Source of the DNA: Trebonia sp963811335
GTDB lineage: Bacteria; Actinomycetota; Actinomycetes; Streptosporangiales; Streptosporangiaceae
Length of the DNA: 64,000 nt
NCBI GenBank assembly: GCA_963811335.1
Contig: CAWERB010000024.1
Span: forward strand, 1-64,000
Direction: 5' to 3'
Positions 33,925 through 44,480 of this stretch are shown here, one piece after another (the first letter of the stretch is position 1; every line of letters starts with the position of its first letter). The position numbers were made by a program, and so were the translations under genes. The notes below the pieces were generated by a model. The model ran no database searches. It was not told the origin of the DNA and saw only the letters and a list, made by a program, of their open reading frames with translations.

Positions 33925-34712
33925 CGCTGCACCGCCTGCGGGGCCGGGGGGGCGGGCGGGGCGGGCGGGGCAGAGACAGCCAGTGCGAGGAACGCCGACT
34001 CGAGGTCGGCGGCGCCGGTCCGCTTCAGGATCTCGGCCGGCGGCGCTTCGGCAAGGAACCGGCCCTCGCGCATGAACACCAGGTTGTCGCACCGGGCGGC
34101 CTCGTCCATGACGTGGCTGGACACCAGCAGCGACGTGCCGGCGGCGGCGAGGTCGTGAAACAGCGACCACAGGTCCCTGCGCAGCACAGGGTCAAGGCCA
34201 ACCGTCGGTTCGTCGAGCACGAGCAAGTCGGGACTGCCGAGCAGGGCGACCGCCAGGCCGACCCGGGCGAGCTGCCCGCCGGAGAACGTGCCGACGAGCC
34301 GCCGGTCCAGCCCGCCCAGGTCAAGCCGGGCCACAGTCGCCGCGATGGCCTCCGCCAGCCGGCGCCCGCGCAGGCCGAGCACCGTGCCGAAGTACCTGAG
34401 GTTCTCCCCCAGGGTCAGGTCGGTATAGACGGCGGGTGCCTGGGTGGCATAGCCGACACGGGCGCGCAGCCGGGGGTGCCCGGCGGGCAGTCCGAGCACG
34501 GTCATCTGCCCGGCGGTGACCGCCTGGACGCCGACAAGGACCCGCATCAACGTGGTTTTGCCGCAGCCACTTGGCCCGAGCAGCCCGGTGACCCGGCCGC
34601 CGGCGAGGCTAAACGTAAGGTCGTCGAGCACAAGCTGCCCGCCCCGGCGGACGACGAGGCCATGCCCGCTTACCACTGCCCCGGCGCCGTCGCCGGGCTC
34701 CGCACCGCTCAT
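33921..34712 (-). CDS. ABC transporter ATP-binding protein (ABC-2 exporter type)
   Basis: 263 residues. Walker A GPSGCGKTT, signature FSGGQLARVGLAVALLG, Walker B LLVLDEPTVGLDP and switch His LVSSHVMDEA are intact. Two weak half-sites (GGGCCTTAGATGAG near 34748) lie upstream, too poor to call a DosR box. The C-terminal tail is a Pro/Ala run (APPAPPAPPAPQAV). Confidence 0.92.
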   Translation of the reverse strand: MSGAEPGDGAGAVVSGHGLVVRRGGQLVLDDLTFSLAGGRVTGLLGPSGCGKTTLMRVLVGVQAVTAGQMTVLGLPAGHPRLRARVGYATQAPAVYTDLTLGENLRYFGTVLGLRGRRLAEAIAATVARLDLGGLDRRLVGTFSGGQLARVGLAVALLGSPDLLVLDEPTVGLDPVLRRDLWSLFHDLAAAGTSLLVSSHVMDEAARCDNLVFMREGRFLAEAPPAEILKRTGAADLESAFLALAVSAPPAPPAPPAPQAVQR

Positions 34713-34808
34713 GCGCCCATTCAGTCACGCCGGCGGGTACAGCGGTAGGGCCTTAGATGAGGACCTTGTGCGCCGCTGTGCCGCGGTTACCCGGTGCGGG
34801 CGCGGCGC

Positions 34809-35060
34809 TCAGTGTGCGGGGCCGCTGCCGAGCAGGCCGTTCAGGAGGTCCGCGGTGGCGATGAGCATTTTGGCGCCCACGGTGAAAACTAGCTGAACCA
34901 GGTGTATCAGGGCCTGCGGGTCCCGCACGAACATGGCAAGGAGAAGCGGGATTATCAGCAATACCAACAGTAGTCTGCTCAATGCCCTCACCGTCCTCCG
35001 GCGCCTAACCTCCCGAAGCATCCCTATTTCTAATATGCGGCCCTTCCGTCGTTTCCGCAT
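34809..35060 (-). CDS. Small membrane protein, unknown function
   Basis: Up to 83 residues; MLREVRRRRTVRAL is a likelier start. An Arg-rich head is followed by a membrane segment (LSRLLLVLLIIPLLLAMFV) and a weaker hydrophobic stretch. No family recognised. Confidence 0.5.
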   Translation of the reverse strand: MRKRRKGRILEIGMLREVRRRRTVRALSRLLLVLLIIPLLLAMFVRDPQALIHLVQLVFTVGAKMLIATADLLNGLLGSGPAH

Positions 35061-35194
35061 CGGGCATAAGTCCTGGTAATTAGTAACGAGGTTGCACCGG
35101 CCAAGGTCCTGTCTTCGCAGGCTTATGCCACTAGCTCTCCGACTGAAGGCACCCTATTCTTTACAGTGGCGGAAGTGCCGGAAAGGCGGTCCCG

Positions 35195-35677
35195 GTGGTG
35201 GCCTTTGGGCGGACGCAGTATGAGCGATTCCGGCAGCTCGTTCACGAGTTCGCGAAATTCGCGGTAGTCGGCATCGCCGGGGTGTTCGTAACGAACGGCG
35301 TCTACGACCAGCTTTACCTGCACCATGGCGTGGGCCCCGTGCTGTCCGCCACGATCGCCACCATCGTGGCCGCTGTCGGCACCTACCTGGGCAACCGTTA
35401 CTGGTCGTTCCGCAGCAGGCGGCGGACCAGCGTCGCGCGCGAGATCGGCATTTTCGCGGTGCTGAATGGAGTGGGCCTGCTCATACAGGATGCCACCGTG
35501 GCCTTCAATTACTACCTGCTCGGGCTCGGGCACAACAAGCTGGCGGTTTTCTTCGCACTGAACCTCGGCATCGCGCTGGCCACGCTGTTCAGGTTCTGGT
35601 CATACCGGCTGTTCGTCTGGAGCGCCCCGCCGGCGCAATCCCCGGCTACGCCAGCCGGGTGGCACGCCCGGACGTGA
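35195..35677 (+). CDS. GtrA-family membrane protein
   Basis: 160 residues, GTG start. Four membrane segments beginning FAKFAVVGIAGVFVTNGVYD, and the family's loop YLGNRYWSFRSRRRTSVARE. GtrA proteins are thought to flip or present lipid-linked sugars. Its last 32 bases overlap the 3' end of the mutase gene on the other strand. Confidence 0.87.
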   Translation: MVAFGRTQYERFRQLVHEFAKFAVVGIAGVFVTNGVYDQLYLHHGVGPVLSATIATIVAAVGTYLGNRYWSFRSRRRTSVAREIGIFAVLNGVGLLIQDATVAFNYYLLGLGHNKLAVFFALNLGIALATLFRFWSYRLFVWSAPPAQSPATPAGWHART

Positions 35678-36305
35678 ACTGGTAGCACACAGGAACGGCA
35701 TTCGGCACCTCCAGGCCGGCGGAATCCTCGTCGCTGACCCCCTCCAGGTGCTTGACCAGCGCCCGCAACGGGTTGCCGTGCGATGCCACCAGCACGCAGC
35801 CAGGCCGGCACAGGTCGGGCACGATCGCGTCGTACCAGTAGGGCAGCAGCCGCTCGGTCACGTCGTGCAGCGACTCGCCGCGCGGCCTGACCGGCGGCGG
35901 CAGCGCGGCGTAGCGCGGGTCGTGGTCAGGCTCGCCCAGGGGCGGGCGCACCCGGAAGCCGCGGCGCCAGGCCATGAACTGCTCCTCGCCCGCCTCGGCC
36001 CTGACCTCTCGCTTACTGCGGCCTTGCAGCGCCCCGTAGTGGTTGGAGTTAAGCCGCCAGGTGCGCCGCACCGGAACCCACGGCCGGCCGCACGCCTCGA
36101 GCGCGAGGTCCGCCGTCACGATAGCGCGGCCCTGCACCGACGTGTGGACGGCGTCGGGCAGGAAACCGCGCGCCGCGAGAAGCGCACCGGAACGCCGCGC
36201 CTGCTGCCTGCCGCGCTCGCTCAGGGCGACGTCGGTCCAGCCGGCGAACCGGTCCTCGGCGTTCCAGGCGCTCTCCCCGTGGCGCAGCAGTACCAGGAAG
36301 GCCAT
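35646..36305 (-). CDS. gpmA: 2,3-bisphosphoglycerate-dependent phosphoglycerate mutase
   Basis: 219 residues. The phospho-His is in LLRHGESAWNAEDRFAGWTD, and LNSNHYGALQGRSKREVRAE and VASHGNPLRALVKHLEGVSD complete the site. It interconverts 3- and 2-phosphoglycerate. ATG at 36305 overlaps the aldolase stop as TGATG. With aldolase and enolase beside it, it forms a lower-glycolysis set inside the hypoxia island; probably a second copy, as the housekeeping genes usually lie elsewhere. Confidence 0.9.
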   Translation of the reverse strand: MAFLVLLRHGESAWNAEDRFAGWTDVALSERGRQQARRSGALLAARGFLPDAVHTSVQGRAIVTADLALEACGRPWVPVRRTWRLNSNHYGALQGRSKREVRAEAGEEQFMAWRRGFRVRPPLGEPDHDPRYAALPPPVRPRGESLHDVTERLLPYWYDAIVPDLCRPGCVLVASHGNPLRALVKHLEGVSDEDSAGLEVPNAVPVCYQFTSGRATRLA

Positions 36306-37213
36306 CAAGCCGCCTGCCGCGCCGCCCGCGGGTACTTGGCGAGTAGCTCCTGAAGCCGGGCGGCGAACGCGAGGGACTCGTCGTGGTCGCGCTGCCAGAT
36401 GTTCCTGCCGAAGATCAGGCCGGTCGCCCCGGCTTCCATCGACCGCCGCGCCTTCTCAAGCATGACCTCGTCCCCCTGCTGCTCACCGCCGGAGACCAGC
36501 AGCAAGGTCCGGTTCGCCGACCGCACCACCGCGTCGATGGCCTCCTGCTGGGTGAACCGGGCGTCGTACGCCGCCGGGACGCCGACCCGCTTGTCCGGAT
36601 GCGGGAAGTTCACCTTCACCACGTCGGCGCCGAGCTCGCTGGCCGTGCGGGCCGCGTAATCGACCGCGTAGAAGGAGTCCTTGCCGCCCTTGGCATCGAT
36701 CGCCGACCCGCGCGGGTAGGCCCACACGATCAGCGGCATGCCGAACCGGGCGGCGTCCTCGCGGACCCGGCGGTACTGAGCGTAGTCCGCCTCAGCGGCA
36801 GGCGTGCCCACGTACAGGGTGTACCCGACGGCGTCGGCCCCCAGCCGCACCGCGTCGGCCACGGTGGCATGAACCGGGGACAGCGCCGCGGCGTCCGGCG
36901 GGATCTCCGTCTTCCCGTTCAGCTTCAAGATCAGCGGCACCTCGCCGGCGTAGTCCCAGTAGAACTTCTCCGCGAGCCCGATCTGGATGGCGATGCCGTT
37001 GAATCCGCCCTCCAGGGCCAGCCTGGCGATGTACCGGGGATCCCCGGCCGCCGGATTGGCGAAGAAGTCCCGCGGGCCGTGCTCCAGGCCCTGGTCATAC
37101 GGCAGGAACAGGGCGGTACCGTTCCGCAGCCCGTACTGGTACAAGATCCTGTACAACCGCGCCTTCTTGCCCGTGCTAAGTCCCTGCTCACCTAGGTTCG
37201 TCCATGCTTGCAT
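36305..37213 (-). CDS. Class I fructose-bisphosphate aldolase (DhnA/FbaB type)
   Basis: 302 residues. ALFLPYDQGLEHGPRDFFAN, the Schiff-base Lys in GADVVKVNFPHPDKRVGV, and LLLVSGGEQQGDEVMLEKAR with GLIFGRNIWQR (phosphate loop) mark this family, which cleaves fructose-1,6-bisphosphate without metal. Translationally coupled to gpmA. Unlike metal-dependent class II enzymes it suits cells under redox stress, but that is inference. Confidence 0.87.
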   Translation of the reverse strand: MQAWTNLGEQGLSTGKKARLYRILYQYGLRNGTALFLPYDQGLEHGPRDFFANPAAGDPRYIARLALEGGFNGIAIQIGLAEKFYWDYAGEVPLILKLNGKTEIPPDAAALSPVHATVADAVRLGADAVGYTLYVGTPAAEADYAQYRRVREDAARFGMPLIVWAYPRGSAIDAKGGKDSFYAVDYAARTASELGADVVKVNFPHPDKRVGVPAAYDARFTQQEAIDAVVRSANRTLLLVSGGEQQGDEVMLEKARRSMEAGATGLIFGRNIWQRDHDESLAFAARLQELLAKYPRAARQAA

Positions 37214-37270
37214 CGCGAGCTCGCCTCCTGTAGTCCGTGATTCTCCTGATTGAAAGCCCCGGCGGGAACG

Positions 37271-38534
37271 TCAGCTCATGCCGTAGCGGAGCGGGTATCC
37301 CGCGGCGATCTCGAGCAGCCTGTTGTACTTCGCGGTGCGCTCGCCGCGGGCCGGGGCGCCCGACTTGAGGTGGCCGCAGCCCGTGCCGACCGCGAGGTCG
37401 GCGATGAAGCTGTCCTCGGTTTCGCCGGAGCGGTGCGAGACGAACTGCCGGTAGCCGGCCTGGCGGCAGATCGCCATGGCCTCCAGGGTCTCGGTGACGG
37501 TGCCGATCTGGTTGACCTTGATCAGCGAGGCGTTGCCGATGCCGCGGGCGATGCCTGCGGCGATGAGCGCCGGGTTGGTGCAGAAGATGTCGTCGCCGAC
37601 CAGCTCGACGGCGCCGCCGAGGCGGCCGGTGAGCGCGATCCAGCCGTCTTCGTCGTCCTCGCCGAGCCCGTCCTCGATCAGGTGGACGGGGAAGTCGCGC
37701 GTGATCGCGGCCAGCCGGTCGATCATGTCCGCGCTGCTCAGCAGGTCCCCCGCCACCCGGTAGCGGCCGTCCGGCCGGCGGAACTCCGACGCTGCCAGGT
37801 CAAGCGCGATGGACACGCCGTCCGCGCCTGACCGGTAGCCGGCGTCGCCGATCGCCTTGGCCAGGAGGCGCAGCACCTCCTCCGGCTCGCTGACCTCGGG
37901 AGCGAAGCCGCCTTCGTCACCGAGCCCGGTGGCGAGCCCGCGGTCGGCCAGGGCAGCGGCGCAGCGCCGCGTAGACCTCGGCGCCCGCGCGCACCGCCTC
38001 CGCCATCGACGGGGCACCGAGCGGCGCCACCATGAACTCCTGGAAGTCCAGCTCGTTGGGGGCGTGCGCGCCGCCGTTCAGCACGTTGAAGTGCGGCACA
38101 GGCAGGGACGGTACGGCGCCGGGCGGGGTGAGCCAGCGCCACAGCGGCGTGCCTGCCGAGGCGGCGATCGCGCGCGCCAGCGCCATCGACACCCCGACGA
38201 GGGCGTTGGCGCCCAGCCTGCCCTTATTCTGCGTGCCGTCCAGGCTGATCATCGCCTGGTCGGCCTCCTCCAGGGAGTCCCAGCGGCGGCCGCGGAGCAG
38301 GCCGGCGATCTCGCCGTTGACGTTTCCCACTGCCTTGAGCACCCCGCCGCCGCCGAACCGTGACGTGTCGCCGTCGCGCAGTTCCACCGCTTCCCGTGAC
38401 CCGGTGGACGCGCCGGACGGCACGCCGGCCCGCGCCGTGGTGCCGTCGGCCAGCCGCACCGTCACCGCCAGGGTCGGCCGGGCCCGCGAGTCCAGGACCT
38501 CAAGCGCGGTCAGCTCAGACACATTGAAAGTCAT
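37271..38534 (-). CDS. eno: Enolase, one frameshift
   Basis: About 420 residues. MTFNVSELTALEVLDSRARP, GVPSGASTGSREAVELRDGD and FNVLNGGAHAPNELDFQEFM give the N-terminal half. An extra base near 37962 shifts the frame; correction joins AALR to AALADRGLATGLGDEGGFAP. The barrel's catalytic parts follow: LIEDGLGEDDEDGW, LIKVNQIGTVTETLEAMAIC and FVSHRSGETEDSFIADLAVG. It converts 2-phosphoglycerate to PEP. The sequence looks divergent from standard enolases (LDFQEFM for VDIQEFM), as expected of a second copy. Confidence 0.87.
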
Positions 38535-38564
38535 CGTCGTAATCCCCTCTAACTCCGTATGGCG

Positions 38565-38819
38565 TTACTCCGTGTGGCGTGCCCTGGCCGCGGGCTCCCC
38601 GCGGGCGGCGCGCCTGCCGGACGGCAGCACCGCGAGCGCGACCGCGCACCCGGCGAGCGCGACGCCCGCGGCCGTCAGCAGGCCCAGGTCCATGCCGCTG
38701 ACGAAGGCGCTCCGCGCCGCGGCCGCGAGTTCCGCGCCGAACTGCCCGCCGAGCCGCGCCGCCACCTCGAGCGCACCGCCGAGCGAGCCGCGTATCGGGT
38801 CGAGGACGGCCGCGGGCAC
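38565..38819 (-). pseudogene. C-terminal fragment of an MFS drug-efflux transporter
   Basis: About 84 codons: AARSAFVSGMDLGLLTAAGV then ALAGCAVALAVLPSGRRAAR, which is the last membrane segment and tail of EmrB/QacA-type transporters. Nothing upstream supplies the other 13 segments. Probably a decayed gene. Confidence 0.6.
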
Positions 38820-39143
38820 GTGGCGCCGGAAACTTGCGCGTATGCACGCGTGTCGTCATATTTCCAGTCCACGCCGCGAGACCTGCCGCGGGTAGGGGCC
38901 AATGCCCTGTCCGGCCGGGCCCTATGGCGCCGAAGCCAGGTGGTGCGCCGGACTCGGCAGTCATTCCAACGGCCCTGCTCCCGGTTGCGGCATCTTGTTA
39001 CACCTGCAGGTCCCAGTTCACTACCGCCCGGCCCCGGGCCTAGGGGCAAAGGTCCGTGCACGGCACGGCAACCCGCGGAGGCGCCGGCGCGTCAGGGACC
39101 TTAGGCTCTGCCTCGCCGGGCCGCGCGGGTGCAGAGTGTGACC
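38820..39143. other. Promoter region of the PFOR-hydrogenase operon
   Basis: No gene seen. The right part holds two DosR-like boxes (39042-39057, 39095-39108). The left part is between the decayed MFS fragment and the operon. Confidence 0.6.
39042..39108 (+). promoter_or_regulatory. Two DosR-like boxes upstream of the PFOR-hydrogenase operon
   Basis: AGGGGCAAAGGTCCGT (39042-39057; reverse ACGGACCTTTGCCCCT) and GGGACCTTAGGCTC (39095-39108) lie 86 and 35 bases before the ATG at 39144. Together they suggest hypoxic induction of the whole operon. Confidence 0.6.
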
Positions 39144-40788
39144 ATGCATGATCTAACGCCGGTGCCTGACCTGGTGCAGGGCGCTGGGCTTACCGGGGCC
39201 GCGCGTGCTCGCCGGCCGGTGTACGTGGACCTGCTGCCGCCGTGCAACGCCGGCTGCCCGGCGGGCGAGAACATCCAGGCGTGGCTGGCCGCCGCGCGCG
39301 ACGGTGAGTTCGAGCGCGCCTGGCGGCTGCTCACCGACGACAACCCGTTCCCCGCGATCCACGGGCGGGTCTGCTACCACCCGTGCGAGTCCGTGTGCAA
39401 CCGCGCCGAACTGGACAGCGCCGTCTCCATCCACGCCGTGGAACGGTTCCTCGGCGACCTGGCGACGGCGAACCACTGGCCGCTCGGCCGTGGAGCAGAC
39501 CGAGCCGACCGGCAAGCGGGTGCTCGTCATCGGCGCCGGCCCGAGCGGGCTGTCCGCCGCCTACCACCTGGCCCGCCGCGGGCACCAGGTGGAGGTGCGG
39601 GACGCGGGCGCCGAGCCGGGCGGGATGATGCGGTACGGCATCCCCGCCTACCGGCTGCCGCGCGACGTGCTCGCCGCGGAGATCGGCCGGATCGAGGCCA
39701 TGGGCGTGCGGATCAGCTGCGGGCACCCGGTGACGGACCTGGACGCGGAGCGCGCCGGGTTCGACGCCGTGTTCGTCGCGGTCGGCGCGCACCTGTCCAA
39801 GCACGTGGACATCCCGGCGCGGGAGGCCGGGCGGATCGTCGACGCGGTGCCGTTCCTGCGCGAGGTCGCGGCAGGCGGGCACCCGGTGCTCGGGCGGCGG
39901 GTCGCGGTGTACGGCGGCGGCAACACCGCGATGGACGCCGCGCGCACCGCGAAGCGGCTCGGCGCGGGCGACGCGCTGATCGTCTACCGGCGCAGCCGGG
40001 AGCGGATGCCCGCGCACGAGGAGGAGGCCGCCGCCGCCGAGCGCGAGGGCGTCACGATCAACTGGCTGCGCACGATCACCGCGTTCGACGGGCCCGAGCT
40101 GAGCGTCGAGACGATGGAACTCGACGAATCCGGCTACCCGCGGCCGACCGGGCGTTACGAGAAGCTGTCCGCCGACACGCTGATCCTGGCGCTCGGCCAG
40201 GACGCCGACACCCGGTTCCTGCGGGCGGTGCCCGGGGTGGAGTTCAAGCGCGGACGGCACGGTGCTCGTCGGCCCGGACATGATGACCGGCTGCCCTGGC
40301 GTGTTCGCCGGCGGCGACATGGTGCCCGCCGAGCGGACGGTCACGGTCGGCACCGGGCACGGCAAGAAGGCCGCCAGGTTCATCGACGCGTACCTGCGCG
40401 GCGGCAGCTACGTCGCCGCCGCCCAAGCACGAGGAGGCCGGCTTCGGGCTGCTGCACCCGTGGTACTTCACCGACGCGCCCGCCTTCCGAGCAGCCAGAA
40501 CGGGCGGCGGCTGCGCGTGTCGCCGACTTCGCTGAAGTGACCGGCGGGCTGACGCAGCCGGAGGCGGTCCGCGAGGCGGCCCGCTGCCTGTCGTGCGGCA
40601 ACTGCTTCGAGTGCGACGCCTGCGCCGCCGCCTGCCCGGAGGACGCGGTCATCAAGCTGGGCCGCGGGCACCGCTACGAGTTCGACTACGACCAGTGCAC
40701 CGGCTGCGCCGCCTGCTACCAGCAGTGCCCGGTGCACGCCATCGAGATGGTCCCCGAGCCAGCGGACAACGCTCAGGGAGGACGAGCG
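39144..40788 (+). CDS. FAD/NAD(P)-dependent oxidoreductase (GltD-like) with C-terminal 2x[4Fe-4S] ferredoxin domain, frameshifted
   Basis: ATG 39144. The N-terminal Fe-S domain has CNAGCPAGENIQAWL and CYHPCESVCNR. Then two Rossmann folds, RVLVIGAGPSGLSAAYHLAR (FAD) and RRVAVYGGGNTAMDAARTAK (NAD(P)). The C-terminal part has CLSCGNCFECDACAAACPED and CTGCAACYQQCP, two ferredoxin clusters. It should pass electrons between NAD(P)H and ferredoxin made or used by PFOR. Extra bases near 39488, 40245 and 40430 break the frame. No in-frame stop separates it from the PFOR start at 40789, which may be a further error. Confidence 0.82.
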
Positions 40789-43700
40789 ATGACCCGCGTG
40801 ACGATCGACGGCAACGAGGCCGCCGCCTCCGCCGCCTACCGGCTGAACGACGTGTGCTGCATCTACCCGATCACCCCCTCCTCGGCGATGGCCGAGCTGG
40901 CCGACGAGTGGTCGAGCAAGGGCCGGCCGAACATCTGGGGCGGCGTGCCGACGGTCGTGGAGATGCAGAGCGAGGGCGGCGCGGCGGGCGCGCTGCACGG
41001 CGCGCTCCAGGGCGGGTCGCTGACCACGACGTTCACCGCGTCGCAGGGCCTGCTGCTGATGATACCGAACATGTACAAGATCGCCGGGGAGCTGACCCCC
41101 GCGGTGTTCCAGGTGGCGGCGCGGTCGCTGGCGGCGCAGGGGCTGTCGATCTTCGGCGACCACTCGGACGTGATGGCGGTGCGGCAGACCGGGTTCGCGC
41201 TGCTGTGCTCGGGATCCGTGCAGGAAGCGCACGACCTGGCGGTGGTGGCGCAGGCGGCGTCGCTCGCCACCCGGGTGCCGTTCGTGCACTTCTTCGACGG
41301 GTTCCGCACCTCGCACGAGCTGAACGAGTGCGAGCTGCTCTCCGACGACGAGCTGCGCGCGCTCGTGCCCTACGACCTGGTGCGGGCGCACCGCTCACGC
41401 GCGATGAACCCGGAGCACCCCGTGGTGCGCGGCACGGCGCAGAACCCCGACGTGTACTTCCAGGCGACGGGAGACGGTGAACTCGTTCTACGCGGCGGTG
41501 CCAGGGGCGGTCGCCGTCGGCGATGTCCGCGCTAGCTGCCCTGACGGGGCGGCGGTATCACCTGGCGTCGTACCACGGTCATCCCGAGGCCGAGCGGGTC
41601 ATCGTGATCATGGGATCTGGAGCGGAGACGGCGGCCGCCACCGCCGGGTACCTGGCGGCGCGCGGAGAGCGGGTAGGCGTCGTTCAGGTGCGGCTGTTCC
41701 GGCCGTTCCCGGTAGCGGAGCTGCTGGCCGCGCTGCCGCCGACGGCGGAGCGGATCGCGGTGCTCGACCGGACCAAGGAGCCTGGCTCGCTGGGCGAGCC
41801 GCTGTTCCTCGACGTGCTCGCCACGCTCGCGGAAGCCGCCGCGGAAGACGGCGGCCGCCTGATGCCGCTGGTGACCGGCGGGCGGTACGGGCTGGGGTCG
41901 AAGGAGTTCACGCCGGGGATGGTCGCGGGCGTCTTCGCCGAGCTGGCCCACCCGGCGCCGCGCCAGCGGTTCACCGTCGGGATCAACGACGACGTTTCCG
42001 GGTCGAGCCTGCCGTACGACGACCTCGACATCGAGGACCCGGCGACGACCCGGGCGGTGTTCTTCGGCCTCGGCTCGGACGGGACGGTGAGCGCCAACAA
42101 GAACAGCATCAAGATCCTCGGCGACGCCGGGCTGCACGCCCAGGGCTACTTCGTCTACGACTCCAAGAAGTCCGGCTCGGAGACCGTGTCCCACCTGCGG
42201 TTCGGGCCGCGGCCGGTCAGCGCGCCTTACCTGATCGGTCAGGCCGGGTTCGTCGGCGTGCACCAGGCGCGGCTGATCGGCCGGGCCGAGGTACTCGACC
42301 GGGCGGCGCCCGGCGCGGTCGTGCTGCTCAACACGCCGGTGCCGGCCGACGCGGTGTGGGACTCGCTGCCCGAGTCCGCCAGGTCGCAGGTCCAGGCGAA
42401 GAAGCTCACGCTGTACGCGATCGACGCCGCCGCCGTGGCCCGCGCGGCCGGCCTCGGCGGGCGGGTGAACACCGTGCTGCAGACCTGCTTCTTCGCGATC
42501 TCCGGCGTGCTGCCGACGGATGAGGCGATCGCGGCGATCAAGCAGGCGCTCGCGAAGAGCTACGGGCGGCGCGGCCCGGAGATCGTGGCGCGGAACAACG
42601 CGGCGGTGGACGCGGCGGTGGCCGGGCTGCACCGGGTGCCCGTGCCGCCAACCGAGGTGCCGCCGGCCGGCGAGCTGCCCGCCGAGGTGCCGCCCGCCGA
42701 ATTGACGCCCGCGCGGACCCCCGTCTTTCTCGGTGCTCCCGCAGTTCGTGCGGACGGTCACGGCGGCGATGCTGGCGGGCCGCGGTGACGAGCTGCCGGT
42801 GAGCGCGCTGCCCGTCGACGGCACCTACCCTTCGGGCACCTCCAGGTACGAGAAGCGCAACATCTCCGACCTGGTCGCCGTGTGGGACCCGGAGACGTGC
42901 ATCCAGTGCGGCAACTGCTCGTTCGTCTGCCCGCACAGCGTCATCAGGTCCACGTTCTACCCGGACGGCCTGCTCGACGGGGCGCCGGACGGGTTCAAGT
43001 CCGCGCCGCTCGACTCGCGCGGCCTGCCGGACAGCGCCTTCACCTTGCAGATCTACGCCGAGGACTGCACCGGGTGCGGGCTGTGCGTGGAGGCCTGCCC
43101 GGTGCCGCTGCGCGGCGCCGCTCCCGGCTGCCGTCGCCGGCTACGGGCGCCGATGCGGGCATCCCGTCTTCTGGAACAGGGCGGCGCCGCCCCGCAAGGC
43201 GATCAACCTGGAGCCCTACGACAGGGACGACGGTGCGGCGGGACGTGGCGTTCTTCGAGACCCTGCCGCTCGCCGACCGGTCCCGGGTGGACTTCGGCAC
43301 GGTCCGCGGCGCGCAGTTCCTGCAGCCGCTGTTCGAGTTCTCCGGCGCGTGCGCCGGCTGCGGCGAGACGCCGTACCTGCGGCTGCTTTCCCAGCTGTTC
43401 GGCGACCGGCTGATGGTCGCGAACGCGACCGGCTGCTCGTCGATCTACGGCGGCAACCTGCCCACGACGCCGTGGACGACCAACCGCGACGGCCGCGGCC
43501 CCGCCTGGTCGAACTCGCTGTTCGAGGACAACGCGGAGTTCGGGCTCGGCTTCCGGCTCGCCGCCGACCAGCAGCTCGCGCTGGCCAGGACCCGGCTTGC
43601 GCGAGCTGCGGGACGCGGTTGGCGCGGAGCTGGCGGACGAGATCCTGGCCGCGCCGCAGCGGCGCGAGTCGGAGTACGCGGCGCAACGGGCGCGGGTCGC

Positions 43701-44480
43701 CGAGCTGACCAGGAGACTGGCGGGCGCTTGACGCGGAGAACCCCTCCGTTCGGGACCTGCTGAGCGTCGTCGACCACCTGGTGCGGCGCAGCGTGTGGAT
43801 CGTCGGCGGCGACGGCTGGGCCTACGACATCGGCGTCGGGCGGGCTCGACCACGTGCTGGCGACCGGCCGGGACGTGAACGTGCTCGTGCTTGACACCGA
43901 GGTGTACTCCAACACCGGCGGGCAGGCGTCGAAGGCGACGCCGCTCGGCGCGGTCGCCAAGTTCGCCGCGGCGGGCAAGCGGGTGCCGAAGAAGGACCTG
44001 GCGCTGCAGGCGATCGCCTACGGCAGCGTGTACGTGGCGCGGGTGGCGATGGGCGCCGACCCGCAGCAGACGCTGCGCGCGCTGCGCGAGGCCGAGGCGT
44101 ATGACGGGCCGTCGCTGGTGATCGCCTACAGCCACTGCATCGCGCACGGCATCGAGAAGGACGGCCAGCTGCTGCGCAACGGCATGGACCAGCAGTACCG
44201 CGCGGTGGCCAGCGGCTACTGGCCGCTGATCCGCTACGACCCGGTCACCCGGGCGTTCCTGCTCGACTCGCCGCGGCCGCGGCTGCCGCTGTCCGCCTAC
44301 ACCGGGCAGGAGCTGCGGTTCCGGATCCTGGAGCGAACCGACCCGGAGACGGCGGCCCGGCTCGCCGAGCTCGCACAGCAGGAAGTGCACCAGCGCTGGA
44401 CAACCTACGAGGAGATGGCCGCGCGGGGCCCTGAGCGGTTCCCCGCGGCAGATGAGACCAAGACAGGCGGGAGCGCGTGA
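40789..44480 (+). CDS. nifJ: Pyruvate:ferredoxin oxidoreductase, single-chain (NifJ type), multiply frameshifted
   Basis: About 1,220 codons, the usual NifJ length. All domains occur in order: alpha (CCIYPITPSSAMAELADEWS), transketolase-like with SYHGHPEAERVIVIMGSGAE, gamma (FFGLGSDGTVSANKNSIKIL), delta with CIQCGNCSFVCPHSVIR and CTGCGLCVEACP, and beta with FSGACAGCGETPYLRLLSQL, ANATGCSSIYGGNLPTTPW and VLDTEVYSNTGGQASKATPL for thiamine diphosphate. It oxidises pyruvate to acetyl-CoA and CO2 and reduces ferredoxin. Shifts lie near 41478, 41510, 42725, 43130, 43240, 43600, 43735 and 43850, each mended by one base. Confidence 0.87.

Noticed and set aside
34740..34775. GGGCCTTAGATGAG and GGACCTTGTGCGC as DosR boxes upstream of the ABC-2 exporter
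   Set aside because: Only one half-site of each fits; too weak compared with the others.
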